Source: Dimorphilus gyrociliatus
Taxonomy: Eukaryota > Annelida > Polychaeta > Dinophilidae
Direction of reading: 5' to 3'
DNA length: 64,000 nucleotides
Assembly (NCBI GenBank): GCA_904063045.1
Contig: CAJFCJ010000007.1
Coordinates: 3,913,404-3,977,403 of the forward strand
Positions 45,509 to 58,303 of the stretch are shown here, piece after piece. Numbering within the stretch: position 1 is the stretch's first letter; every line of letters begins with the position of its first letter. Made by a program: the position numbers and the translations under genes. Below the pieces are notes generated by a model. It saw nothing but the letters and a program-made list of their open reading frames with translations. It was not told where the DNA came from and made no database searches.

Positions 45509-46277
45509 AAAGTAACGATATCATATGTAATGCTAATGCTTAATACTTTTTGTGCCAATTTTTTGATATTTTCAATCAAGAAATGTATTTTTTTTGCCAA
45601 CTGTGATATTTCTAAAGATTATATTTTGGCCAAGACAATAAATAAAATATAAGATTTTTCTATTAGTTTACTTTAATTTAACTTTAAAATAAAAAAATAG
45701 AATAAGAAGAGCGATATTATAAGAAGTTTGAAAATTTTATTCTAATGTTCCTTACAAGTATTTTTTCAACTTGCAAAAATTACAACATCTACCGCCAAAG
45801 TTGCATATAAATTAAATATAATATTTTTAATGGAAAATTTTTTGATATTATTCAATAAATATGAGAGTTGTGCTGTTCTTTAATTTCTAAAAGCTGAGCG
45901 GTTTTGTTCCAAACTATTTAGTCACGTGATCAGTTAGATTATGGCTAAATGATAAAGAAATACAACGACAGTAAATACAAATAGTTAAAATGAAATAAAT
46001 AAAATATTTGGTTGGTTGAAATCGACTAAAGAAGTTATATGAACATTATATAACTGAAATAAGTACAACTATATTGTTTCTGTTGACACTTTTATTGGCA
46101 AGGCAACCACACACATTTTTGTGTAGCAGACGACGTAAATAGTTTTTTCGAAACAGCGTTCGAAATTTTTTCGGAATCCTTTTAATAAATCAACAATATA
46201 AAGTTATAGATTGAGACTTGTAATTCAATAATTGGTATTAATATAAGTATTGTGAATATATAGAGCAACTAAAAGAT
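45509..46277. other. Tandem intergenic region, ANKMY1 to IFT80
   Basis: The only same-strand complete-gene junction in the window. It should hold the ANKMY1 3' UTR (AATAAA hexamers at about 45639-45647) and the IFT80 promoter. AT-rich; no ORF of interest. Confidence 0.55.
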
Positions 46278-49200
46278 ATGAGATTCAAGACAAGTCTTCT
46301 AAAAGAGCCTAAGCATACCGAATTGGTCAGCTGCGTTGGATGGACGACACCGGAGGAGGTGTATTCAGCTTCAGATGACCATCAAATTTTGAAATGGAAT
46401 GTTTCCGGAGAATCATCAGTCTTAGCAAAGCTACCGGAAGATGTTTTTCCAACGGACATGCACTGGTTCCCTAAGACAGTAACAGGTGGTGGAAAGAAAC
46501 AAGGAGGATCTGATCTGTTCGTATTAGGTTCTTGTGATGGAAAGCTGCTCCTGGTCACAAAAGGAGGAAGAATTGAAAAGACGGTGGATGCGCATAGAGG
46601 AGCAGTGCTATCAACAAGGTGGAGTTATGATGGCACAGCCTTAGTATCAAGTATGAATAACTTTGCTATAAATAAATAAATATATATATATACTAATATA
46701 TTTAAATTTATATAAACACAGCCGGAGAAGATGGTCAAGTTAAAATATGGTCTCGTAGTGGAATGTTAAGATCTACCTTATCTCAAATAAGTAAGTAATC
46801 TTCCTATTCATTAAAACAAACACAAAATAAATATATTCACTAAAGCGTCTCCTATCTATGCTGCATGTTGGAATCCCGATAACGATCATATCCTGCATAC
46901 TAATGGTAAAAATCTTGTTATTAAACCCCTTCAGCCGAATGCTAAAGCTAATACTGTAAGTAAAATATTTCAAATAGAGAATGTTTGGGAATGTTAAACC
47001 TCTATCTGTCTCTCTTTTAGTGGAAAGGTCATGATGGATTGATTATTAGCATCGATTGGAATCAAGTAAACAATCTTATAGTTTCCGGTGGAGAAGATTG
47101 TAAATACAAGGTAAAGCTTCAAGCTATTGTTTGCTATTTTGTTACTAATAATATTTCTAAATATTTTTGAATTATCGATTAGGTTTGGGATAGCTATGGA
47201 AGGCAATTGTACTCCAGTCCTATACATGATTATCCAATCACCGCAATTTCTTGGTCTGTGGATGGGCAATTGTTTGCAGTAGGATCATTTAATACTCTAA
47301 GACTATGTGATAGAACAGGGGTAAATAATTCAAATATTCAATAAATTTGCTGATTTTTCACAATTCTTCCTTTTTTAGTGGTCTTATTCGTTGGAGAAAC
47401 CTAATACAGGCAGTGTGTTTAGTTTAGCCTGGTCAAGCGATAGTACCCAAGTTTCCGGAGCATGTGGAAATGGTCAGGTTATTTTTGCACATGTCATAGA
47501 GAACCGAATTGAATGGAAAAATTATGAAGTGACTGTTGTTGCTCGCAAAACGATAAATGTTAGAAACGTTACAAATGACGCTAAAGAAAAATTGGACTTT
47601 CGAGATAGGATTATTAAAGTATCAATAGGATATAAATATCTTGTAGTTGCTACAGCAACACAATGTTACATTTATGCGTAAGTTAAGAGATAAACTTTTA
47701 AATTTTCATCCTCTATTTTCATACTTTTATTTAAAAGGACAAAAAATTGGAATACCCCTATTATATTTGATTTGAAAGAAGGCAGCATTACTCTAATTGT
47801 GCAATCGGAAAAGTAAGTTGAAAAGAAATTTAGGAAGATAACTTAAACTAATCGATTTAAAAATACTTTACAGATATTTACTATTGGTTGATGGATCAAG
47901 CGTCTACATATACAGCTACGAAGGTAGATTAATTTGTACGCCTCGTTTCAATGGAATGCGAACGGATATCCTAAACTTTCATACTATATCTCTAAGTGAT
48001 GATACCTTAGCCATCAGAGATAAAACTGATGAGAAACGTTAATATTTTCAGGAAAATTTAATAATAATGTAGCTATAAATCATTTAATTAAAACAGTTAT
48101 TCATCTCTTCGATACATCGACTGGTAAAGCTTTGGGAGATGGGAAACCTATTTCTCATTCAGTCGAAGTTATTGAAATTTCCCTTGATCAGAGTGGCATT
48201 GCGAATGAACGTCGTTTAGCAGTTATCGACAAAAATAGAGATCTATGGCTTGTTCAAGTTAGAGTATTCGGTTCCGCAAGAAAAATTGTCAAGCTATGCA
48301 CTATGATTCAAACTGTTAGATGGAGCGATGAAAGCTCTATGTTGGCTGCAATGGGAGAAGGCAAGGTTAATATTTGGTATTACCCAAATGCAGTGTACGT
48401 TGATAGAGATATGCTACACAAGATAGTTGTCTCGAAAGATGCCAGGTAAAAATAACACCTTATTAGGACATTCATTATTGTTCATTACTATTAAAAATAT
48501 GATTATACATTTCTTATTCTCATCATCAAATTTTAGTCAGTTCGGTAAGAGCCCACAACTTGTTAGTTTCTATGGAAATACCTTAACACTACGACGAAAT
48601 GATGGATCGCTTGTTACGACGTCAGTCTCTCCATATCCAGCTGTGCTGCATTCACATGTTAATCAATCGAAGTGGGATGATGCTACTCGTCTCTGCAGAT
48701 TTGTCGATGTAGGCAAATAAAATATGATTTATTTTAATTATTTGTATATAATAAAAAAAAACAGGAAGAAAGTCTGTGGGCATGTTTAGCTGCTATGTCA
48801 GCCTATGCTAAAGATTTAACAACAGCCGAAATAGCCTACGCAGCTTTGGACGAGGCGGATAAAGTGCAATTTATTCAACAAATTAAAGAAATTCCAGTTA
48901 AGGAAGCAAGAAATGCCGAAATGGCCTTATTATGCGGCAGTCCTCAAGATGCTGAGTCTATTCTACTTCAGGCGGCTCTAATTTTTCGAGCAATTATGCT
49001 TAATATTCATTTATATAATTGGGAAAGAGCACTGGAATTGGCGGTCAAGCATAAAACTCATGTTGATACAGTGATTGGCTATCGTAAGAAATATCTAGAG
49101 GATTTCGACAGAAAAGAGAGCAATCAACGTTTCATACAATTTTCAGAAGGCGTATGTAAACATCAATAGAAAATATACTACAGCTCTTAAAAATTGATTT

Positions 49201-49360
49201 AATTCTAAAACACAAACTTTCTCTCTTTGCACAGGTAAAAATCGAATGGGAAAAGATTGATGCCAAAATCGAAGCAGAATATCAACAAGAACGAGAAAGA
49301 CCTGCTGTATCACAGACCCCAGCTAGAACAACTTCCGGAAGTAGAACAAAAGCCAAGTAG
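46278..49360 (+). CDS. IFT80: Intraflagellar transport protein 80
   Basis: Subunit of the IFT-B complex that carries cargo along the ciliary axoneme. The start [20 protein letters not shown] is followed by [20 protein letters not shown], the characteristic IFT80 N-terminus. About a dozen short exons encode two WD40 propellers; examples are [75 protein letters not shown] and [20 protein letters not shown]. The C-terminal helical region has [20 protein letters not shown] and ends with a low-complexity tail [16 protein letters not shown]. Introns are mostly 45-110 nt. It is convergent with HID1. Confidence 0.95.
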
Positions 49361-49673
49361 TGGTTGCAATTTATTTCCTTATCTCTTTTTTTTTTCACTC
49401 CTGATAAACAATTATTAACAATTTTACGTTTCTTGTAAATTCCGTATGGCACTTAAAGCTATTTAAAAATCATAAAAATATACAAAATAATCATTTCTTT
49501 GAATATGATAATTTATTAGTTATTGAATTAAATATTAAATAAACAAATAGGATTATTGTTTTAGGCCCATTTAATAATTTTTGCTTGTTTATCGGAACGA
49601 TTGACGAAAAAGGACAATTACAACAATTAAACAATACATTTAGAATACTAATAGCAGATTTTTTTTGTTTTAT
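49361..49673. other. Convergent 3' interval, IFT80 / HID1
   Basis: 313 bp holding both 3' UTRs; AT-rich, no gene seen. Confidence 0.55.
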
Positions 49674-52666
49674 TTAAACTCTTTGAATTTCAAATAGTTT
49701 AACATCTGTGTCATACCAGATTGGAGGATCGACATTTCTGTAATAAAAATAATATATATTTATAGATTTTAAATTCAACATAAAAGATAAATTTATGTTG
49801 AAAAACTGATAACTATACCTTAAATAGATGACTCCCCACATGTATGTTCTGAACCACATTGTGGTACCGCTATTGGCTTGGTACTTTCTAATTAGAATTG
49901 GATGTGGCACTGGTAAGAGTCCAACTAGAGTGCCATGTTGAAGAAATCGTAGAATTTCACTTTCATCAGTCAAGCCCTTATCAATGCAGATTTTCTCAAC
50001 TTGTGGTACTAAGACTTGCAACAGACGCATAATTGTCTGTAAGGGTAGCTTTTGTTTCCAACTCTGTACCCATTCTGGAGATGGTAGCCAACTCTGAACT
50101 GTTTCAACATTATCTGGAAAATTTGGAGTAGGCATTGGGATCGGAGAGTTACTAGTCGGCATTGTTGGCATGGTCGGTATAGGGCTTTCTCTGTTAGGCT
50201 CAATATCGCTGGAAGTATCTTCTTCTTCTTGTTCGGGATCTCTTTCTGCATTCTGTTCCTCTTCTTCTTTATGGGCGTCTGAGGCTGGAGCTTTTTCAGT
50301 CATATTTTCAATTCCTAAGCAAATAGAAAAAGATTAGCTACAACACATTTGTTATTCACAAATTTATCGCAATAAACCTGGAGTAGCAGCCAAAGTAGCC
50401 TTTAAAGTCCCCGGTTGAGCGTCCGTTGCTGGTCTTGAACCTTCCATAGATTTTTGAATATCATTCGAGACATTTCCTGGAATATTTCTCTTATTTCTTT
50501 TGGCCAAAGCCTTGGATATATTCAAATGATCCGATGGTAAGTTAGCCAATTGATGAAAAACATTGCGTTTTCTAATTATTGTGTAGACTAGATTAGAATT
50601 TCCATCAAATTGATATTGAATAACATTGTTGAATATCTCTAATAGGAAAAATACCAAATGATGATTTGTAGGAGAAGCGTAGAGGAACCAAGGGGTTGAA
50701 AAGGCTTCCAATAAATGTAAGAGTTTATTAGCTGCCACCATAGATAAAGTTTTCAAATATGGTGAAACATTCACTATGATTGTCAACAGACAGTCGAAAA
50801 GTGGTTGAAGACGTTGGTGTCCCGTAGTAATAATTTTATGGAAGACTATTATTAAGAAATCCGCATGAGTACCAGTAAAAACTGGTATATCCATTGGAAC
50901 ACGAATTGAGTATGGTTTATTCAATCGAACTCCAAAGTTTCTTTCTCCACTTAATAGCAGTAGAATGAAAACAGCAATATGCATTAGTCCAACCTTAGAT
51001 TGATCAGCTCTGGATTCGTTTAAATGATAAAGTATTGGTACGAGAATATCCAAGACATCAGATGATTTTAAAACATAAAACATAAATTTCTACAAGTAAA
51101 ACAAACAATGATTAAGTAATAAATCAATAGCATATTACAGAAGTATTAATTTACCTTATTTATATCGCAAGTTCTCCAGAATAAGACGAATAGTTCTTGA
51201 TGAAATTGTACTTTTTTACAACTTCCGGGCAAGTATGTCTGTATCAGGGGATTGTTTAAGAGTTTAGTTATTCCTTTAAGGATAAAAGCGAAATCTTCTT
51301 CTCGATGAACTCTCGACAAATAATTGATAAATAAATTATCAGGTCCATTTGTTTCAGAGTTTTGTCCTTCTTGTGAACAGGAGGATACGGTATTATCCAA
51401 GGTAACACATAGTAATTGTAAGGCAGTTTCTACTAGGGGTTCACGCGAATCGTTAAACATTAAGTGATTATAGGGAACGCCGTATCCCACTGGATCATAA
51501 CCACAAATTACGTTTAAAATCGATGTAAACAATGGTAAGGCGTGTCGATTTTCCGTAGAAGTCAAATACGAAATCCATTGATTGTATTGCGCTTGATTAT
51601 CAGAAGCAGCTGGAACGTACATCGTTTCTGAAAATGTTGTTAAAATAAGCTTTAAAATTTCCGTCCGATTTTGATCGTGTGTCGAATTTTGAGGGGGCGA
51701 GTGAGCAAAACCAACTCCCGCCTCCCAAATGTATTCACAAGAATCGATTGTTCGCACATCTTCTGGTGAATCTGGTTGACCTCTTTTCGATGAAGATGAA
51801 ACAGTAAAATCAGGACAGAAGAGCAAATCACACAGGGCATTTAAGAGTGACTGGGCTAACGGTAGTGATTCGTTCTCTTCGTCGCTTTGCTCTTGGCCTA
51901 TTCAATAAGAAAATGTTAAGATTGTAATTTCATTCGATAGAACTGACTCTTGTCATATTACCTGGTAAGGTATTCCAAAAAAATCCCCTCCAATCTGGAT
52001 CCTCGAATATGTATGGAAGGATTCGCGTCAGAAGCCTTACACAATTCATAACAGTTTGTTGTTCTTTATTAGTTCTGCAGCCATTTTCCGAAGCTGAGAC
52101 TAATTTCTCGACAGCTTTATAGCATAGTGTCGCTAAATTCGAAGGACTTTCTTCCCTTAACGCCCTTATTTCTGCTGCGGGAATAAGCGCAAAGACATCT
52201 TGAACGCATTGGATTCCAGCATCAGTCCAAAATTGCTCCCAAAAACCCTGATCGTTTGCCTCAACTGGCTAAAGTTTAGAAATACAAAGTTAATTAAAAA
52301 ATGCTAACCAAATCATCCGCTTTCAAAACTAGAAACTGCCATTGTAATTATGCGGGCGAATGAATGATAAAATGTTGAAATTTAGAAAAAATAGCAATAT
52401 TTAGCCTGAGAAATATTTATTACGGTTTGTTAATATCAAAATCATTGCTGATTGACAGATAGAGCTTAATGCTAGATTATAGAAGCCTATATTAACACAT
52501 GGACGATCAGTGATCATAGTAAAATTTCTCTTTACATAGTAGTTTATCACACTGATTTCTTTCTAATATATGTATAATATTGTCAAATTAACAAATTTAC
52601 CTGTGTTTTAGTTGTCAGTTCAACAACAGCTTTACGAAAATTTAATTTTGAGTCAGTGTTACCCAT
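49674..52666 (-). CDS. HID1: HID1 domain-containing protein
   Basis: Peripheral Golgi/trans-Golgi protein needed for dense-core vesicle and neuropeptide sorting. The start MGNTDSKLNFRKAVVELTTK keeps the N-terminal MGNxxS context for N-myristoylation, a known feature of HID1. Downstream blocks match the family: LCYKAVEKLVSASENGCRTN-like helices (about 52050-52150), SCEYIWEAGVGFAHSPPQN, ICGYDPVGYGVPYNHLMFND, FGVRLNKPYSIRVPMDIPVF and WFLYASPTNHHLVFFLLEIF. A Pro/Glu-rich linker precedes the conserved end, FRTYMWGVIYLRYSY then NVDPPIWYDTDVKLFEIQRV. About six exons; introns are short except the first (about 0.34 kb). It is divergent from ALDH4A1 over 1.1 kb. Confidence 0.95.
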
Positions 52667-53752
52667 TTTGTACAAACGTAGCAGATGGGAACTATCAGTT
52701 TTGTTTATAGCAATTCCGCACCAAAAATATATTTAATTTTGGCGGGGATTTCAATTTAGATATTTTATTTGTAACAAATGTGCTTATTTTCCTATTAATA
52801 GTGGAATGGCATCGGTAATTTTCTTTGATTAATTGTTATATGTATATATATATATATATATACATACATCACAAAAAAAATCAATCAATGGAGATTCTTG
52901 ATAATCAATCAGATTAAAAAATATTGCTTTTCATTGTGTCAAGTGATTTTGCTAAGGAGACAAGACGTCCTTCTGAACGGGGTGCTAGAGATTCGATAAG
53001 TGAACGTATGATTTCAGATAAGGTACTTACTCACAGATAATTTAAAAATACTATAATTATGAGCACTTATGATATTTTGAGCCTAAATGCTCTCAATTCA
53101 TCTCACCAAAACTATTTATAAGGAAAACAGATAGAGACGACCTTGACAACAACTTTTTATCGCTTTATTCATTTAAGACTTTTAAAGATACGCTTCTAAG
53201 TGGTAACTTAATACATAGTCTTTTTAAGTAACTCTCCTAATTTGATGAAATCTACAAATTGAATTATAAAGCAACCATCAAATATTCTTAATGTTTATTT
53301 AAATCGCAGCCATTATTTCCATCAATAATATTCATAAAAGTCTTTGTAAAATAAAATGCTTCATGAATATTTTTATTAATTTCGGCCTATTGTAAAGAGA
53401 AAGACCAGCTACAAAACGTCATCTGCTAAATTCTTAGGATTAGGAATTTAAGTAGCATCAATTTATTGATTATTTTTTTTTAAAAAATGTCCTTAAATCC
53501 TTGAAATGTTGTATTTAAGCGAATTAATATTTCTATTATTAACAAAAATAGTGTTTAATAAAAAAATATAATGGTCTCATATAACTTACAAAAACTATTT
53601 TTTCCAGGAACTATATTTCCTCGGCGTAGTAATATTTTACTATAAATTCTCCTGTGCTATCTGGTAATCATTCGTTGTCGTTCAAGAACAGCGATTTTTG
53701 AAAGTTTAAAACTTCATATAAGACTAAATACAGAAGCATCGAAAGAGAAAGT
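52667..53752. promoter_or_regulatory. Divergent interval, HID1 / ALDH4A1
   Basis: 1.09 kb between divergent start codons, with a (TA)n run at 52843-52862. No additional gene seen; AT-rich throughout. Confidence 0.5.
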
Positions 53753-56239
53753 ATGGCTTTGTCCAGAATTCAAAAAATTCAGTCTTCTATTAGTCGGTAA
53801 GTGGATATCTTTCTCTAGAAATATCCTCAAGAAACGTCTTTTGTTTCTACTTGTAGCTGATACCCATTTGTTAGATAATAACTAAATGATTTATCTTTAT
53901 TTGCCGTCAAAGTCTTTAATTAAGGTCGAAGAATTAATCTATTTATGAAAGACTTGTGAAACCTACACCGGTAGTATGGTATGAGAATGTAGAATGTGCG
54001 GTGTATTTTGTTTGCTATTGCGTAGAAAACCTTTTTTCCAACTATCAGTAATAGAAACTGGAATTGACGAAAGATATTTAACGAAAACCTTGAAAAATTT
54101 TAAGAATAATTTCGTACTAAATCCAAAAATTGAATGTACAAAGTTATTCTTCTTATTCGAAGTAGAGTTCTATTCGATTACTAGATATGTGGCAATGGCA
54201 CCTCTAAACCAGTTAATGTGGTAAAATCTTGAGATTTAAAAATTGCTAAAATCACTGTTGAACTATGGAATTTGATTAGAAAGATTCTTCTCTTTTGTCT
54301 AGAGAATAATATCTGACAGAGTTTAACATTTTCTTGTTTATTATACTAAACTGAGCTTTAAAATTTCAAGTTTTCGTAATAATTTAATTTTTACAACTTA
54401 AAAGATAAATATTTCCGATACATTGATTTAGAGTTTTGCATATATTTTCAGACAAGTCCGTTGTATGTCCTTCAAGGCGGTTAATGAACCAATTTTATCC
54501 TTTGACAAGTCAACCCCTGAACGGGCTAAATTAGAAGCAAAATTAAATGAATATAAAAATACGGTTTTTGATGTTCCTATTGTTATCGGTGATAAGGAGA
54601 TAAGAAACCGTAAAGTTGAAGAGCAAGTGAAACCTTTTGATCATAAATCCCCTGTTGCCAAGTTTTATTATGCGACTAAAGAACAAATTAAAGAGGCTAT
54701 TAACGTGTCCTTGGAAGCTCATAGAAGTTGGGAGAGAAAACCTTTGGAAGAGAGGGCTGCAATACTTTTAAGAGCAGGCGATCTTGTTGCTGGAAAATAC
54801 AGATACGATCTATTAGCTGCTACTATGCTAGGACAGGCTAAAACTATTGTTCAGGCTGAAATTGATGCCGCTTGCGAATTGGCTGATTTTTATAGATTTG
54901 ATGCCCAGTGGGCCTTGGATTTGAAAAATTGGCAACCTATTGGCTTAGATCAGAGTAGAAATCAAATAGATTATAGAGCGTGTGAAGGTATCTTAAAACT
55001 AATCTATACATATTATTTATATATAAATTTATACTGCATATATACTTGACATTACGACTCTTTCAGGTTTCTGGGCTGCTATTGCGCCTTTTAACTTCAC
55101 TGCGATTGGAGGGCATTTATCGGGTGCTCCTGCTCTAATGGGAAATACAGTTTTATGGAAACCTAGTGATACAGCAGTTCTTTCGTCTTACATTTGCTTC
55201 CAGATCCTTCGAGAAGCAGGAGTGCCTGCTGGTGTTATTAATTTTCTACCTGCAGACGGACCCGTGTTTGGGTCAACTATAACAGACCACCCTCTGTTAG
55301 CAGGTATTAATTTCACAGGAAGCGCTGCTACATTTAGTCATTTATGGAAGGAAGTTGGTAGTAAATTAGACGTATATCGAAGCTTTCCTCGATTAATTGG
55401 GGAATGTGGAGGCAAGAATTTCCACATGGTTCATCCAACAGCTGACGTACAAGACGTTATCTATGGAACAATAAGATCGGCTTTTGAATATGGTGGACAG
55501 AAATGCTCTGCATGCTCTCGTCTTTACGCTCCTAAATCCCGATGGGATGCAATAAAAAATGGTCTTACAGAAGAAGTAAAAAATATCAAACTCGGAACAC
55601 CTCTTTCAGCCGAAAACTTCCTATCTGCTGTTATCGACAAAAAGGCTTTTGATAGAATCAAAGGCTATGTTGATCATGCAAAAAGTTCAAGCGATTGTAC
55701 AATAATACATGGAGGAGACTGCAATGATAGTGAGGGATATTACATAGAACCTACAATTGTTGTGACAACCAATCCAAAAGATAAATTATTACAAGAAGAA
55801 ATTTTCGGTCCAGTTCTAACAGTATACGTTTATGATGATGCTGATTTTAATAGCACGTTAGATCTTATTAATAATACTAGTCCTTTTGGTTTAACTGGCG
55901 CTGTCTACTCCGGAGATGAACAAGTTATAGATCACTGCAAAGACGTTTTGCGCTATGCCGCAGGAAACTTTTACATCAATGATAAATCAACTGGTTCAGT
56001 TGTTTCGCAACAGCCATTCGGAGGAGCTAGAAAATCAGGTTTGTAAGATATTAATAAAAAGTGTAATTTTATAAAAGCAAACTTTTAAAATTAATTTTTC
56101 TCCTCATTTTCTTACAATCTCAGGAACAAACGATAAAGCAGGTAGTCCTCATTACTTATTGAAATTTGTTTCTCCCCTTTCCATTAAGAGAACAACTCTA
56201 CCGCTAAATAGATGGGATTACCCTTATATGAAGAATTAG
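53753..56239 (+). CDS. ALDH4A1: Delta-1-pyrroline-5-carboxylate dehydrogenase, mitochondrial
   Basis: Oxidises glutamate semialdehyde/P5C to glutamate with NAD+, the second step of proline breakdown. Exons: 53753-53796 (MALSRIQKIQSSISR, a basic Ser-rich presequence), 54452-54987, about 55069-56039 and about 56124-56239. The N-terminal part has EPILSFDKSTPERAKLEAKL. The cofactor domain has FNFTAIGGHLSGAPALMGNT and WKPSDTAVLSSYICFQILRE. FPRLIGECGGKNFHMVHPTA carries the general-base Glu region and FEYGGQKCSACSRLYAP the catalytic Cys. EEIFGPVLTVYVYDD, AAGNFYINDKSTGSVVSQQP and the final FGGARKSGTNDKAGSPHYLL are also family-typical. All catalytic features are intact; length is near 560 residues. 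Confidence 0.96.
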
Positions 56240-56688
56240 TCGTGGCCATTTACAGAATAAAATTGTTCATTAATTCTTGACGAAATTTTTTTTTAATAAG
56301 AAAAAACTTTGAGGTGCTTGTTAATGATTTCTCATATTTGATAGAAGAAATGCTATTGTTTTAAATAATATTTTTTCCACATAAAACAATATTCATAAAG
56401 AAACTCTTCAGGAGTTTAGACAATTATTAGAATTCGGTTATAGTCCTTCAGGCAATTGAATCAATGAAAAACGTTGTAAAAGAATCATCATTTATATATA
56501 TATATATATATTGTATATATACTAAAAATGATATATATATACATATTATCATAATAATATATGTACAAAATGAACAGTTTCAAAGTGGAATACATTGTCA
56601 GGAAATAACAAGAAACTTTCCATTCAAATCAATAATAACACAGGTTTTATTAAAATTAATACAAAGCTATAAAAAGTTTCTATAAAAA
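56240..56688. other. Convergent 3' interval, ALDH4A1 / Ly6-type gene
   Basis: 450 bp with both 3' UTRs and short TA runs at about 56496-56545. No gene seen. Confidence 0.55.
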
Positions 56689-57177
56689 TCAAAATAGAAT
56701 AAAAAAGCCGGCGGTTAAAATCATTATAGCTAAGACGAGTGTATTAGTCTTAATTAATCCAGCACCATTACAACCGTCCCTATCTTCACAGAAGCAGGTT
56801 TCTTTCCATACTCCGTTATCCTCAAAAGTCCATCTGCATCCCCAAGCAACACCGGTATCAGATCTCGACCCGCACCTCCTTGTTACTTTTTTCCAACCAC
56901 GCCATCCTGGACTTTCTTGAGTTATCTTCATACAAAATGTACCTGGAACTGTGGCTTCAAAGCTATTACAATCTACCAAAGCATTAATATCCTCATCAAA
57001 GCCCTTATTGGAAGGACAACTATTATCCTCGTTGCTATCACATTGGTAGCATTGGATTGAATTTACTGAAATGAAAATTTGAATTATTAGAATTGTTTGG
57101 AATGAATCTTTTCATTCCTTACCTATTTGAACAGTCGTTAAATATATTACAACGGTTAATAGTAGTGTATTGTTCAT
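56689..57177 (-). CDS. Secreted or GPI-anchored Ly6/uPAR (three-finger) protein A
   Basis: Exon 1 starts MNNTLLLTVVIYLTTVQI, a typical signal peptide; exon 2 continues to the stop. After cleavage the mature part begins with NSIQCYQCDS, the standard LU-domain opening CxxC. Further cysteines follow in DNSCPSNKGF, LVDCNSFE, GTFCMKIT, TRRCGSRSD, WGCRWTF, ETCFCEDRDGCNGAG, ending with the C-terminal CN that defines the fold. The last 20 residues are hydrophobic (LVLAIMILTAGFFILF), fitting a GPI-attachment signal. Such proteins act at the cell surface as receptor modulators. The pattern is closest to the invertebrate quiver/sleepless-like group, but no orthologue is claimed. It is head to head with a paralogue. 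Confidence 0.88.
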
Positions 57178-57623
57178 TTCTAATAGTTTTCAATCTTCTC
57201 TTGTTTTTACCTGACTTTACTAGTCTGGTTACATGGGAAAGTTTAATAATAGGGGTGAATAGTTTATTTTTTAAGTTTATCTGTTATTAATTGATTTAAA
57301 AATTTTATTTTCTTTTGATAAAATAGTAATTAATTAATTAAAAATTAAATATTATATCTTGCGAATAAGTTAACTGATATTTAAGATTTAAGCACAGTCT
57401 CAATTATGTCGACACCCCTCGATTCGATGACTTCACCTGTCGGAACTCTCGGGATTTCCCCACAGGTAAGATCTTGGTGCATATTCAGGTTGCACCGGTT
57501 CAAAACCTTGTCCTATCAGATAAATTAACCCAAACAGGGTCCTACGCTTGAGAGAATCTTATGAGCGATAATTCGGCTCAGGTGAAACAATTTTTGCAGG
57601 AGAATTAAATGTTTTAAATAAAT
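57178..57623. promoter_or_regulatory. Shared promoter and 5' UTR of the Ly6 pair, with a spliced upstream ORF
   Basis: 446 bp between divergent Ly6 start codons. The part at about 57390-57600 is less AT-rich than its surroundings. On the plus strand an ATG at 57406 opens 20 codons (MSTPLDSMTSPVGTLGISPQ) that end exactly at a consensus donor, CAG|gtaaga at 57466. A good acceptor, tttttgcag, ends at 57599. Spliced, the frame would stop two codons later, before the Ly6 ATG at 57624. This fits a 5' UTR intron with a 22-codon upstream ORF. The intron contains a perfect 6-bp hairpin (57476-57481 with 57491-57496). Confidence 0.5.
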
Positions 57624-58018
57624 ATGAAGAGGATACTTTGTTGTGTTTTATTCGCCATAACATTTATTGTTATTTTAGAAATAGGTTTGTATTAGAAAAT
57701 ATCCACGATTATAAGTATAAACCTTACGTTCTGCTTTTTTACAGTATACGCTAAAAGGGCTGACAATAATCCTATCAAATGTTACCAGTGTAATTCATTT
57801 TACGACAAAGGATGTTCAGACTTTTTTGACAATATGACCTATCCTCTAAGGGCTTGTCCTATGAATGCAACGATGTGTAGGAAAATTATCCAAGAAAGTG
57901 AGTCAATATCGAATCAAATAAAACTATCTTCTGTATTTACTTATTTAAAATATTGGTTATTCATACGTTTATTTCATTAGTATTAACATATCCTCTTACA
58001 TGTAGATAGAGTACACAA

Positions 58019-58052
<34 letters not shown>

Positions 58053-58303
58053 CTTTATTTGTAGCTTATTTCGAGGGTCGCTGGGACATTAGGTACATCC
58101 GGCAATGCGCCCTACTAGGTGAAGTTGGCACCGACGAGGGTAGATGGTGTAAGGAAAGAGTTGGAACGTTTAGAGTCAAGGTTAAGTATTGTCATTGCGA
58201 TAATAAAGATGGATGTAATGAAGCTTCCAGGATGAATTATAATATTTCAATGCTAGGAATATCCTTGTTATTAATTATGATATTGACTAGATTGTTACGT
58301 TAA
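57624..58303 (+). CDS. Secreted or GPI-anchored Ly6/uPAR (three-finger) protein B
   Basis: Three exons. The start MKRILCCVLFAITFIVILEI is a signal peptide. The mature protein starts near RADNNPIKCYQCNSFYDKGC and keeps the LU spacing through RACPMNATMCRKIIQ, then (after an intron with a (TA)n run) RQCALLGEVG, GRWCKERVG and YCHCDNKDGCNEA. It ends in a hydrophobic stretch (MLGISLLLIMILTRLL), a probable GPI signal. Overall length and exon layout parallel gene A on the opposite strand, so the two look like an inverted duplicate pair that has diverged strongly. The function is not known; a surface signalling or channel-modulating role is inferred from the fold only. Confidence 0.85.
58025..58050. 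repeat. (TA)n microsatellite in the Ly6 B intron
   Basis: An uninterrupted TA run just upstream of the last exon's acceptor. Confidence 0.95.

Noticed and set aside
57390-57600. Possible small structured RNA (snRNA, spliced-leader RNA or tRNA-like gene) in the Ly6 promoter
   Set aside because: There is a box-B-like GGTTCAAAACC at about 57497, a hairpin and a T-rich Sm-like site, but no tRNA fold forms, no box A is correctly placed, and U1, U2, U4, U5 or 5S signatures are absent. A 5' UTR exon and intron explain donor and acceptor better.
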